Shown in pieces: positions 57,386 through 64,000 of a stretch of DNA of 64,000 nt. Each line of letters opens with the position of its first letter. The first letter of the stretch is position 1. The notes under the pieces are model-generated. The model worked only from the letters and a program-made list of their open reading frames with translations, made no database searches and was not told the DNA's origin. Where the stretch lies: assembly GCF_046233715.1 (NCBI RefSeq), contig NZ_JBJNRJ010000001.1:196709-260708 (forward strand), written 5' to 3'. The translations under genes were made by a program, and so were the position numbers. This DNA is from Trujillonella humicola. Lineage in GTDB: Bacteria > Actinomycetota > Actinomycetes > Mycobacteriales > Geodermatophilaceae.

Positions 57386-58156
57386 CTACGCCTCGCGGTG
57401 GACCTTGTGCTGCGCGGCCTGCGCCCGCGGCCGGACGACGAGCAGGTCGACGTTCACGTGGTGCGGGCGGGTGAGCGCCCAGGCGATGCAGTCGGCGACG
57501 TCCTCGGCGACCAGCGGCTCGCGCACCCCCCGATACACCGCCGCGGCGGCCTCGGCCGAGCCCGTGCGGTTGAGCGCGAACTCGTCGGTGCGCACCATCC
57601 CCGGCGCGATCTCGATCACCCGGATCGGCTCGCCGACCAGCTCCAGCCGCAGCGTCCCGGCCAGCGTGTGCACCCCGTGCTTGGCGGCGGTGTAGGAGGC
57701 CCCGCCCTCGTAGCTGACCAGGCCGGCGGTCGACCCGACGAACAGGACGTCGCCCGCGCCGGAGGCCCGCAGCGCCGGCAGCAGCGCCTTGGTGAGCCGG
57801 ACCGTGCCGAGCACGTTGACGTCGAACGAGCGCTGCCACGAGTCCAGGTCGGCCTCGGCGACCGGCTTGGCGTCGAAGGCGCCGCCGGCGTTGTTGACCA
57901 GGACGTCGACCCGGTCCAGGCCGGCGACGAAGGCGTCGACCGACGCCGGGTCGGTCACGTCCAGCGGCAGCGCCCGCGCGCCGATCCGGTCGGCGAGCGC
58001 GGTGAGCCGGTCGAGCCGGCGGGCGCCGAGGACGACGTCGAAGCCCTCGGCGGCCAGGCGCTCGGCGGTCGCGGCGCCGATCCCGCTGGAGGCGCCGGTG
58101 ACGACGGCGGTGCGACCGGAGCCGGGCGATTCGGCTGCGTGTGACGGACCGGACAT
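57386..58156 (-). CDS. Short-chain dehydrogenase/reductase
   Basis: 256 aa classical SDR. TGASSGIGAATAERLAAEG cofactor loop, DVLVNNAGG, catalytic Ser in FVGSTAGLVS, YTAAK (Tyr and Lys), and IEIAPGMVRTDEF. The Arg in LGARRLDR suggests NADP preference. ATG 58156 lies 6 nt after CAGGAT on the minus strand (58168-58163), perhaps leaderless. The M. tuberculosis locus also has an SDR between murB and mshA. The substrate is unknown. Confidence 0.92.
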   Translation of the reverse strand: MSGPSHAAESPGSGRTAVVTGASSGIGAATAERLAAEGFDVVLGARRLDRLTALADRIGARALPLDVTDPASVDAFVAGLDRVDVLVNNAGGAFDAKPVAEADLDSWQRSFDVNVLGTVRLTKALLPALRASGAGDVLFVGSTAGLVSYEGGASYTAAKHGVHTLAGTLRLELVGEPIRVIEIAPGMVRTDEFALNRTGSAEAAAAVYRGVREPLVAEDVADCIAWALTRPHHVNVDLLVVRPRAQAAQHKVHREA

Positions 58157-58262
58157 GCCCTCATCCTGGCCCTGTTGCAGGATGGGAGGCCGACAGGGGT
58201 GTCCCGCCGGACCCCCGCGAGCGAGATCTGCGTCGTCGGGTCCGGGCAGGGAGGTCCTCCGC

Positions 58263-59585
58263 GTGGTCGCCCGCCTGCACGCCCCGGGCCCGCCGCAGCG
58301 GGTGGCCACGCTCTCGGTGCACACCAGCCCGCTGGACCAGCCCGGTGCCGGCGACGCCGGCGGCATGAACGTCTACATCGTCGAGGTCTCCCGCCGGCTG
58401 GCCGCCCGCGGCATCGCCGTCGACGTCTTCACCCGCGCGACCTCCAGCGACCTGCCGCCGGTCGTCGAGATGGCTCCCGGGGTGCTGGTCCGCCACGTCA
58501 CCGCCGGGCCGTTCGAGGGGCTGGGCAAGGAGGAGCTGCCGGGGCAGCTGTGCGCCTTCACCGCCGCGGTGCTGCGCGAGGAGGCCCAGCACGAGCCCGG
58601 GCACTACGACGTCGTCCACTCGCACTACTGGCTGTCCGGGCAGGTGGGCTGGCTCGCCCGGGACCGCTGGAGCGTGCCGCTGATCCACAGCGCGCACACC
58701 CTCGCGAAGGTGAAGAACGCGGCGCTGGCCGCCGGTGACCGGCCCGAGCCGCGCGCCCGGGTCATCGGCGAGGAGCAGGTGGTCGCCGAGGCCGACCGGC
58801 TGATCGCCAACACCGAGGACGAGGCCCGCCAGCTCGTGGAGCACTACGGCGCCGACCCGGGGCGCACGCTCGTCGTGCCGCCGGGCGTCGACCTCGACCG
58901 GTTCCGGCCCGCCGACCGCGCCGCCGCCCGCCGGTCGGTCGGCCTGCCGGAGGACGCCGTCGTGCTGCTCTTCGTCGGCCGCATCCAGCCGCTGAAGGGA
59001 CCGGACCTGCTGCTGGAGACCGCGGCGCGGATGCTCGCCGACGACCCGGGGCTGCGCGGCCGGCTGCGGGTCGAGGTCGTCGGTGCGCCCAGCGGTTCGG
59101 GCCTGGAGGCGCCGCGGCAGCTGCAGGAGCTGGCCGTCTCGCTCGGCATCGCCGACGCGGTGCGGTTCCTCCCGCCGCAGCCGCCCGACCGGCTCGCCGA
59201 GCACTACCGGGCCGCCGACGTCGCCGTCGTCCCGAGCCACAACGAGTCCTTCGGCCTGGTCGCCCTCGAGGCCCAGGCGTGCGGCACGCCCGTGGTCGCC
59301 GCGGCGGTGGGCGGCCTGCGGACGGCCGTCCGCGACGGCCTCTCCGGGGTGCTCGTCGACGGCCGCGATCCCGCGGACTACGCCGCCGCGGTCGGCGCGG
59401 TGCTCGGCCGCCGGGAGCTGCTCTCGGCCGGGGCCCGCCGGCACGCGGCTGCCTTCTCCTGGGACCGCACGGCCGACTCCCTGGTCGAGGCCTACACGTC
59501 CGCGGCCGCGGAGATGGCCGGCGTCGCGCGCCGCCGCCGCGGCGGCGGGCTGCGGGCGGTCGCGGGTGCCCAGGTGGCACGGTGA
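58263..59585 (+). CDS. mshA: D-inositol-3-phosphate glycosyltransferase MshA
   Basis: About 440 aa. The GT4 features of MshA are present: VATLSVHTSPLDQPGAGDAG, GGMNVYIVEVSRRLAARGI, HSHYWLSGQVGWLARDRW, VVPPGVDLDRFRPADR, LLFVGRIQPLKGPDLLLETA, and PSHNESFGLVALEAQACGTP (E-x7-E). It makes GlcNAc-Ins-3-phosphate, the first step of mycothiol synthesis. GTG 58263 follows GGGAGG; the open frame extends further without support. The YbjN gene overlaps its stop. Confidence 0.95.
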   Translation: MVARLHAPGPPQRVATLSVHTSPLDQPGAGDAGGMNVYIVEVSRRLAARGIAVDVFTRATSSDLPPVVEMAPGVLVRHVTAGPFEGLGKEELPGQLCAFTAAVLREEAQHEPGHYDVVHSHYWLSGQVGWLARDRWSVPLIHSAHTLAKVKNAALAAGDRPEPRARVIGEEQVVAEADRLIANTEDEARQLVEHYGADPGRTLVVPPGVDLDRFRPADRAAARRSVGLPEDAVVLLFVGRIQPLKGPDLLLETAARMLADDPGLRGRLRVEVVGAPSGSGLEAPRQLQELAVSLGIADAVRFLPPQPPDRLAEHYRAADVAVVPSHNESFGLVALEAQACGTPVVAAAVGGLRTAVRDGLSGVLVDGRDPADYAAAVGAVLGRRELLSAGARRHAAAFSWDRTADSLVEAYTSAAAEMAGVARRRRGGGLRAVAGAQVAR

Positions 59586-60136
59586 GCCCGGCGGACGGCG
59601 GCGCGGCCCGGCGCGGCGTCGAGGAGCTCGACGCGGTCATCGACGCGACGCTGCGGGACAACGAACTGGTGCACGAGCACCCGGCGCCGGGGAACTGGCT
59701 GGTCGACCTGCCGGGCACCAAGAAGCTCAAGACCGTCTGCGGGTTGATCGTGGGCGAGCACTCGCTGCGGGTGGAGGCCTTCGTCTGCCGCCAGCCCGAC
59801 GAGAACCGCGAGCAGCTGTGGACCTACCTGCTGCAGCACAACGCGCGCATGTACGCGGTGGCGTACTCCATCGACGCCGTCGGTGACGTGTACCTCACCG
59901 GGCGCCTGCCGCACGCGGCGGTGACCCCCGCGGAGCTGGACCGGGTCCTCGGCGCCGTCCTCAGCTACGCCGACGACCACTTCAACACCATGCTCGAGAT
60001 CGGCTTCGGCACCTCGATCAAGCGGGAGTGGGAGTGGCGGGTCCGGCGCGGGGAGTCGCTGCGCAACCTCGAGGCGTTCGCCGACTTCGCCGATCCGGAG
60101 CGGCGCACGCGTCCGGGCCAGGCCCCCGGCTCCTGA
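59582..60136 (+). CDS. YbjN-domain protein
   Basis: 184 aa. Matches the actinobacterial YbjN/TY3H-like family next to mshA (Rv0487): LPGTKKLKTVCGLIVGEHSL, VEAFVCRQPDENREQLWTYL, and RMYAVAYSIDAVGDVYLTGR. The fold resembles type III secretion chaperones, so a role in binding another protein is plausible. GTG 59582 overlaps the mshA stop (GTGA). Confidence 0.88.
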   Translation: MSPADGGAARRGVEELDAVIDATLRDNELVHEHPAPGNWLVDLPGTKKLKTVCGLIVGEHSLRVEAFVCRQPDENREQLWTYLLQHNARMYAVAYSIDAVGDVYLTGRLPHAAVTPAELDRVLGAVLSYADDHFNTMLEIGFGTSIKREWEWRVRRGESLRNLEAFADFADPERRTRPGQAPGS

Positions 60137-60182
60137 CCCGGGGTGCTGCAGCGTGGTCCCGGCCGTCGGGCAGGATGGGCCC

Positions 60183-60932
60183 GTGACCGGGACCCTCGTG
60201 CTGCTCCGCCACGGCGAGAGCGAGTGGAACAAGGCCAACCTCTTCACCGGCTGGGTCGACGTGCCCCTGTCCGAGAAGGGTCGCGCGGAGGCCGCCCGGG
60301 GCGGTGAGCTCCTCGTCGAGGCGGGCCTGCTGCCCGACGTCGTGCACACCTCGGTGCTCAAGCGGGCGATCAGCACCGCCGAGCTGGCCCTCGCCGCCGC
60401 CGACCGGCAGTGGATCCCGGTGAAGCGCTCGTGGCGGCTGAACGAGCGGCACTACGGCGCGCTGCAGGGCAAGGACAAGGCGGCCACGCTCGCCGAGTAC
60501 GGCGAGGAGCAGTTCACGATCTGGCGGCGGTCGTACAGCACGCCGCCGCCGCCGATCGAGCCGGGCAGCGAGTACAGCCAGGACGGCGACGCGCGCTACG
60601 CGATGCTCCCGCCGGAGGTCCGGCCGGCCACCGAGTGCCTGGCCGACGTCGTCGTCCGGATGCTGCCGTACTGGTACGACGCCGTCGTCCCGGACCTGCG
60701 GGCCGGTCTCACCGTGCTCGTCGCCGCCCACGGCAACAGCCTGCGGGCGCTGGTGAAGCACCTCGACGGCATGGGCGAGGACGAGGTCGTCGGCCTCAAC
60801 ATCCCGACCGGCGTGCCGCTGCGCTACGACCTCGACGACGACCTGCGCCCGACCGAGCCGGGCGGGCGGTACCTGGACCCCGAGGCCGCGGCCGCAGCCA
60901 TCGAGGCCGTCCGGAACCAGGGCAAGAAGTAG
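60183..60932 (+). CDS. gpmA: 2,3-bisphosphoglycerate-dependent phosphoglycerate mutase
   Basis: 249 aa. Phospho-His motif LVLLRHGESEWNKANLFTGW, RLNERHYGALQGKDKAATLA, and second His VLVAAHGNSLRALVKHLDG. The KRSWRLNERHYG and long C-terminal part identify the cofactor-dependent glycolytic enzyme. GTG 60183 lies 6 nt after CAGGAT (60171-60176). A large hairpin separates it from convergent phoU. Confidence 0.96.
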   Translation: MTGTLVLLRHGESEWNKANLFTGWVDVPLSEKGRAEAARGGELLVEAGLLPDVVHTSVLKRAISTAELALAAADRQWIPVKRSWRLNERHYGALQGKDKAATLAEYGEEQFTIWRRSYSTPPPPIEPGSEYSQDGDARYAMLPPEVRPATECLADVVVRMLPYWYDAVVPDLRAGLTVLVAAHGNSLRALVKHLDGMGEDEVVGLNIPTGVPLRYDLDDDLRPTEPGGRYLDPEAAAAAIEAVRNQGKK

Positions 60933-60938
60933 CGGCCT

Positions 60939-61008
60939 GCTCCTGCGGTTCCTCCCGTGCTCCTGCGGTGCCGTGACACCGCAGCAGCACGAGGAACACC
61001 GCAGGAGC
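60939..61008. terminator. Large bidirectional hairpin between gpmA and phoU
   Basis: Left arm 60939-60970 contains GCTCCTGCGG twice; right arm 60977-61008 is complementary with a few bulges; loop CCGTGA. It starts 6 nt after the gpmA stop and ends 2 nt before the phoU stop. Confidence 0.85.
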
Positions 61009-61010
61009 GG

Positions 61011-61670
61011 TCAGCCGACCGAGTTGCGCAGCTCCATCTCGCCGGTCACCAGGAACACGACGCGGCGGGCGACGCTGACCGCGTGGTCGGCGAAGCGCTC
61101 GTAGTAGCGGCCGAGCAGGGTGATGTCGATGGCCTGCTCCATGCCGTGCGGCCAGCTGTCGGCCAGCAGCTCGGCGAACAGCTGCCGGTGCACCCGGTCC
61201 ATCAGGTCGTCCTCGGCCTCGAGCCGGCCGGCGGCCTCGACGTCGAGCTTGGCGATGACGGTCGCGGTCTTGCTCACCAGGCTCTCGGCGATGTGGCCGG
61301 CCTCGAGGAACAGCGGCCGCACCTCCTGCGGCACCGCGGGGTCGGGGAAGCGCATGCGCGCGACCTTGGCGACGTGCACGGCGAGATCGCCCATGCGCTC
61401 GAGGTCGGCGACGATCCGCATGGCCGCGGTGACGGTGCGCAGGTCGGTGGCCACCGGCTGCTGCTGGGCCAGCAGCGTGAAGCAGCGCTGCTCGATGCTC
61501 TCCCGGACCTGGTCGATGTGCTCGTCGCCGGCGATCACGCGGTCGGCGAGGGCGACGTCGGCGTCGAGGAGGGCCGTGGTGGCCGTGCTCATCGCCGAAC
61601 CCACCGAGTTCGCCATCTCGACCAGGCAGGAGTTGATGTCCTCGAGTTCCTCGCGGTAGTGCTCGCGCAC
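61011..61670 (-). CDS. phoU: Phosphate-signalling protein PhoU
   Basis: 219 aa, two three-helix bundles each with a metal-binding E/D-x3-D motif: IVADLERMGDLAVHVAKVAR and GRYYERFADHAVSVARRVVF. It links the state of the Pst transporter to the kinase. GTG 61670 follows GAGGAGGGA. It is divergent from senX3, as in mycobacteria; a candidate PHO box lies between them. Confidence 0.94.
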   Translation of the reverse strand: MREHYREELEDINSCLVEMANSVGSAMSTATTALLDADVALADRVIAGDEHIDQVRESIEQRCFTLLAQQQPVATDLRTVTAAMRIVADLERMGDLAVHVAKVARMRFPDPAVPQEVRPLFLEAGHIAESLVSKTATVIAKLDVEAAGRLEAEDDLMDRVHRQLFAELLADSWPHGMEQAIDITLLGRYYERFADHAVSVARRVVFLVTGEMELRNSVG

Positions 61671-61793
61671 GAGCGGTCCCTCCTCGTCGGCCCACGTCGG
61701 AACCGGGCGGTCTGGGCGCGTGCCGGTTGCTCCGGCGCTCGCCGCTTGGTTCCCGAGGGTAGGCCCGGCTCCCCGACGTCGCCCGGCCCCCAG

Positions 61794-61822
61794 GGTGAAC
61801 GCGGGGACTCCGGGCGGTGAAC
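61794..61822. promoter_or_regulatory. Candidate PHO box between phoU and senX3
   Basis: GGTGAAC at 61794-61800 and 61816-61822, exactly 22 bp (two 11-bp turns) apart, with a weak middle copy. Same heptamer as at pstS. RegX3 is the likely binder. Confidence 0.65.
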
Positions 61823-61895
61823 AGTCCCGGCGCGGCGTCGTGGCGCCACTCGCACGGGGGATGACGCGGGGCGCGCCCGGCCTAGCATCGGCCGC

Positions 61896-63161
61896 GTGAG
61901 CCCGCTGGTCGCCCTCGTGACCGGCCTCGTCGTGGGTGCAGTCCTCGTCGCGGCCGTCGTCGTGACGCGCCGTCGCCTGGCCGAGGAACCGGTGCGGGTG
62001 CAGGCGGACCCGACGATCGAGCAGCTCCTCTCGCGCCGGCTGGTCGACCTGATGGACCCCGCGGTCGTCGTCCTGGACGTGGACGAGTCCGTCGTCCTGG
62101 CCAACCCCGCCGCCCGCGCGCTGGGGATCGTCCGCGGCACCCGCCTGCTCGTCCCCGAGCTGCTGCGCGTCGCTCGGGAGGTCCGCGACGGCGGCAGCCG
62201 CCGGGCCGACGTCTCCCTGCCCGGGGACCTGGTCGGCGGCGGGCCGCGGCTGGTCGGGGCGCACGGCGTCCGCCTGGAGAGCGGGCCGGCCCCGGCCCCC
62301 GGCCCGGTGGCCCTCGTGCTGCAGGACGTGACCGAGACCCGCCGGGTCGAGGAGGTCCGCCGGGACTTCGTCGCCAACGTCGGGCACGAGCTCAAGACGC
62401 CGGTCGGGGCGCTGGCCCTGCTCGCCGAGGCGGTGCAGGACGCGGCCGACGACCCGGAGACGGTGCAGCGGTTCGCCGCGCGGATGGCGCACGAGGCCGA
62501 CCGGCTCGCCCGGCTGGTGCGCGAGCTCATCGACCTCTCCCGCCTGCAGGGTGGCGAGCCGCTGCCCGATCTGGTCCCCGTCGACGTCGACACGGTGCTG
62601 CACGAGGCGGCCGACCGCACCAACCTGGCCGCCGCGGCCAAGCGGATCGACATCGTCGTGGGCGGCGAGCGCGGCCTCGTGGTCAAGGGGGTGGAGGCGC
62701 AGCTGGCGACGGCGGTCACCAACCTGCTGGCCAACGCCGTCACCTACAGCCCGGAGGACACCCGGATCGCCGTGGCCGCCCGGGCGCGCTCGGGCTTCGC
62801 GGAGATCGCCGTGACCGACAGCGGGATCGGCATCCCGCGCGAGGACCGCTCCCGGGTGTTCGAGCGCTTCTACCGGGTGGACCAGTCCCGCGCCTCCAGC
62901 ACCGGCGGCACCGGCCTCGGGCTCGCGATCGTCAAGCACGTGGCCAGCAACCACGGCGGGTCCGTCAGCGTGTGGAGCGAGGAGGGCCTCGGGTCCACCT
63001 TCACCCTGCGGATCCCCCTGGCGGCCGCCCCCGGCAGCGCGGTCGGCGAGGGAGCCTCCCCCGACGCGCCGCACGCCGCACCCTCTCCCGGGGCCACCGG
63101 CCCCGGTCTCCCCTCGTCCGCCGTCTCCCGTGTCGGCGGACCCACGGAAGGACGGTCATGA
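61896..63161 (+). CDS. senX3: Phosphate-responsive sensor histidine kinase SenX3
   Basis: 421 aa. N-terminal membrane segment (LVALVTGLVVGAVLVAAVVV), PAS-like domain (about residues 45-145), H box NVGHELKTPVGALALLAEAV, N box AVTNLLANAVTYSPED, and G boxes VTDSGIGIPREDRSRVFERF and GGTGLGLAIVKHVASNHGG. The missing long extracellular sensor is normal for PhoR/SenX3, which read Pst through PhoU. GTG 61896 lies 7 nt after TAGCAT (61883-61888). The C-terminal 55 residues are Pro/Ala rich. Confidence 0.95.
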   Translation: MSPLVALVTGLVVGAVLVAAVVVTRRRLAEEPVRVQADPTIEQLLSRRLVDLMDPAVVVLDVDESVVLANPAARALGIVRGTRLLVPELLRVAREVRDGGSRRADVSLPGDLVGGGPRLVGAHGVRLESGPAPAPGPVALVLQDVTETRRVEEVRRDFVANVGHELKTPVGALALLAEAVQDAADDPETVQRFAARMAHEADRLARLVRELIDLSRLQGGEPLPDLVPVDVDTVLHEAADRTNLAAAAKRIDIVVGGERGLVVKGVEAQLATAVTNLLANAVTYSPEDTRIAVAARARSGFAEIAVTDSGIGIPREDRSRVFERFYRVDQSRASSTGGTGLGLAIVKHVASNHGGSVSVWSEEGLGSTFTLRIPLAAAPGSAVGEGASPDAPHAAPSPGATGPGLPSSAVSRVGGPTEGRS

Positions 63162-63838
63162 CCCGGGTGCTCGTGGTGGAGGACGAGGAGTCCTTCTCCG
63201 ACGCGTTGTCCTACATGCTGCGGCGGGAGGGCTTCGACGCGGTCGTCGCGTCCACCGGACCCCAGGCGCTGGACGAGTTCGACCGGCAGGGGGCGGACAT
63301 CGTCCTGCTCGATCTGATGCTGCCGGGCCTGCCCGGCACCGAGGTGTGCCGGACGCTGCGCAGCCGCAGCAACGTCCCGATCATCATGCTCACGGCCAAG
63401 GACGGGGAGATCGACAAGGTCGTCGGCCTGGAGCTGGGTGCCGACGACTACGTCACCAAGCCCTACTCCGCCCGCGAGCTCGTCGCCCGCATCCGCGCGG
63501 TGCTGCGCCGCCGCGGCGAGCCCGAGGCCGTCGCCGACGGCGCGCTCGAGGCCGGTCCGGTGCGCATGGATGTCGACCGGCACGTCGTCTCCGTGGACGG
63601 GCAACCGGTCTCCCTGCCGCTCAAGGAGTTCGACCTGCTCGAGCTGCTGCTGCGCAACGCCGGCCGGGTGCTGACCCGGGCCCAGCTCATCGACCGCATC
63701 TGGGGGTCGGACTACGTCGGCGACACCAAGACGCTCGACGTCCACGTCAAGCGGCTGCGGGCGAAGATCGAGCCGGACCCGGCCAACCCCGAGCACCTGG
63801 TGACCGTCCGCGGCCTCGGCTACAAGTTCGAGGCGTAG
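63158..63838 (+). CDS. regX3: Phosphate response regulator RegX3
   Basis: 226 aa. Receiver RVLVVEDEESFSDALSYMLR, phospho-Asp in DIVLLDLMLPGLPGTE, VTKPYSARELVARIRAVLRR; winged helix LPLKEFDLLELLLRNAGRVL, IWGSDYVGDTKTLDVHVKRL, VRGLGYKFEA. ATG 63158 overlaps the senX3 stop (ATGA). It probably acts on the GTTCACC repeats at pstS and phoU/senX3. Confidence 0.96.
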   Translation: MTRVLVVEDEESFSDALSYMLRREGFDAVVASTGPQALDEFDRQGADIVLLDLMLPGLPGTEVCRTLRSRSNVPIIMLTAKDGEIDKVVGLELGADDYVTKPYSARELVARIRAVLRRRGEPEAVADGALEAGPVRMDVDRHVVSVDGQPVSLPLKEFDLLELLLRNAGRVLTRAQLIDRIWGSDYVGDTKTLDVHVKRLRAKIEPDPANPEHLVTVRGLGYKFEA

Positions 63839-63904
63839 CTGTGCACATCGTCGGCCTCCGGCCGACACGGCGGCCAGGTGCCGTGCCCCTGCTGCGCTGA
63901 GCCT

Positions 63905-64000
<96 letters not shown>

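Noticed and set aside
58222..58231. CGAGATCTGC as a fourth copy of the 57-nt hairpin
   Set aside because: Only the first 10 nt match and there is no complementary arm; a chance or decayed match at best.

Overview
The window is chromosomal DNA of a high-GC actinobacterium. GC content is very high throughout, GTG starts are common, many genes overlap by 4 nt (ATGA or GTGA), and many genes look leaderless (TANNNT, 6-8 nt, start codon). Mycothiol genes (mshA, mshD), SenX3/RegX3/PhoU, GlnR, an HBHA-like protein and RsiG point to Actinomycetia. Gene content and style suggest a Geodermatophilaceae-like soil organism (Blastococcus/Geodermatophilus/Modestobacter); that family assignment is inference. 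I saw no tRNA, rRNA, insertion sequence, prophage or CRISPR array. Two poly-G/poly-C stretches (about 29549-29727, around a 10-N gap, and 63906-64000) look like assembly artefacts, so the join at 29.6 kb should be treated with care.

Layout. 1-8.4 kb: the 3' end of hrpA, a divergent LacI regulator/MFS exporter pair whose start codons are 15 nt apart, an HTH protein behind a large inverted repeat, an anti-sigma-type ATPase, a 54-aa protein, a cytochrome P450 and a CynX-type MFS. 8.4-19.2 kb: a sulfate-assimilation block (thioesterase, cysQ, cysD ... cysN) that is split by a complete, fully overlapping mrpABCDEFG antiporter operon and a truncated universal-stress gene. 19.2-22.4 kb: a two-component system and a siderophore-interacting protein. 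22.7-26.6 kb: small stress-type proteins, a coiled-coil protein with 42-bp tandem repeats and a degenerate LCP/LytR_C protein. 26.6-30.9 kb: pstSCAB with a PHO-box-like direct repeat. 31.1-37.6 kb: mshD, glnR, a hydrolase, membrane proteins, an LmeA-like protein, a thioredoxin, a cysteine-rich leaderless leader peptide, and DUF4395-sseA-DUF1416 (order as in M. tuberculosis Rv0814c-Rv0820).

37.7-44.9 kb: NAD(P)-binding proteins with a TetR regulator and its operators, a small membrane protein, a nitrobindin-like protein, a DUF885 metallohydrolase, an unknown protein and nhaA. 45.0-52.7 kb: murD2-murL-DUF4392 (L-Glu route to D-Glu peptidoglycan plus a putative D-glutamate cyclase), a Fur regulator, a YgfZ protein, a catalytically degenerate BKACE homologue, rsiG and an asparaginase. 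52.8-63.8 kb: HTH-hbhA-DUF2516, two methyltransferase-fold genes, murB, an SDR, mshA, a YbjN protein, gpmA, phoU, senX3 and regX3, in the order of M. tuberculosis Rv0474-Rv0491.

Themes. Sulfur and thiol metabolism recurs (cysDNQ, sseA, thioredoxin, mshA, mshD and a probable cysteine-sensing leader). Phosphate control is complete (pstSCAB, phoU, senX3/regX3, with candidate boxes at both loci). There are two sodium/proton antiporter systems (Mrp and NhaA). Three copies of a near-perfect 57-nt hairpin sit 5-6 nt after stop codons, and two copies show a compensatory base-pair change.
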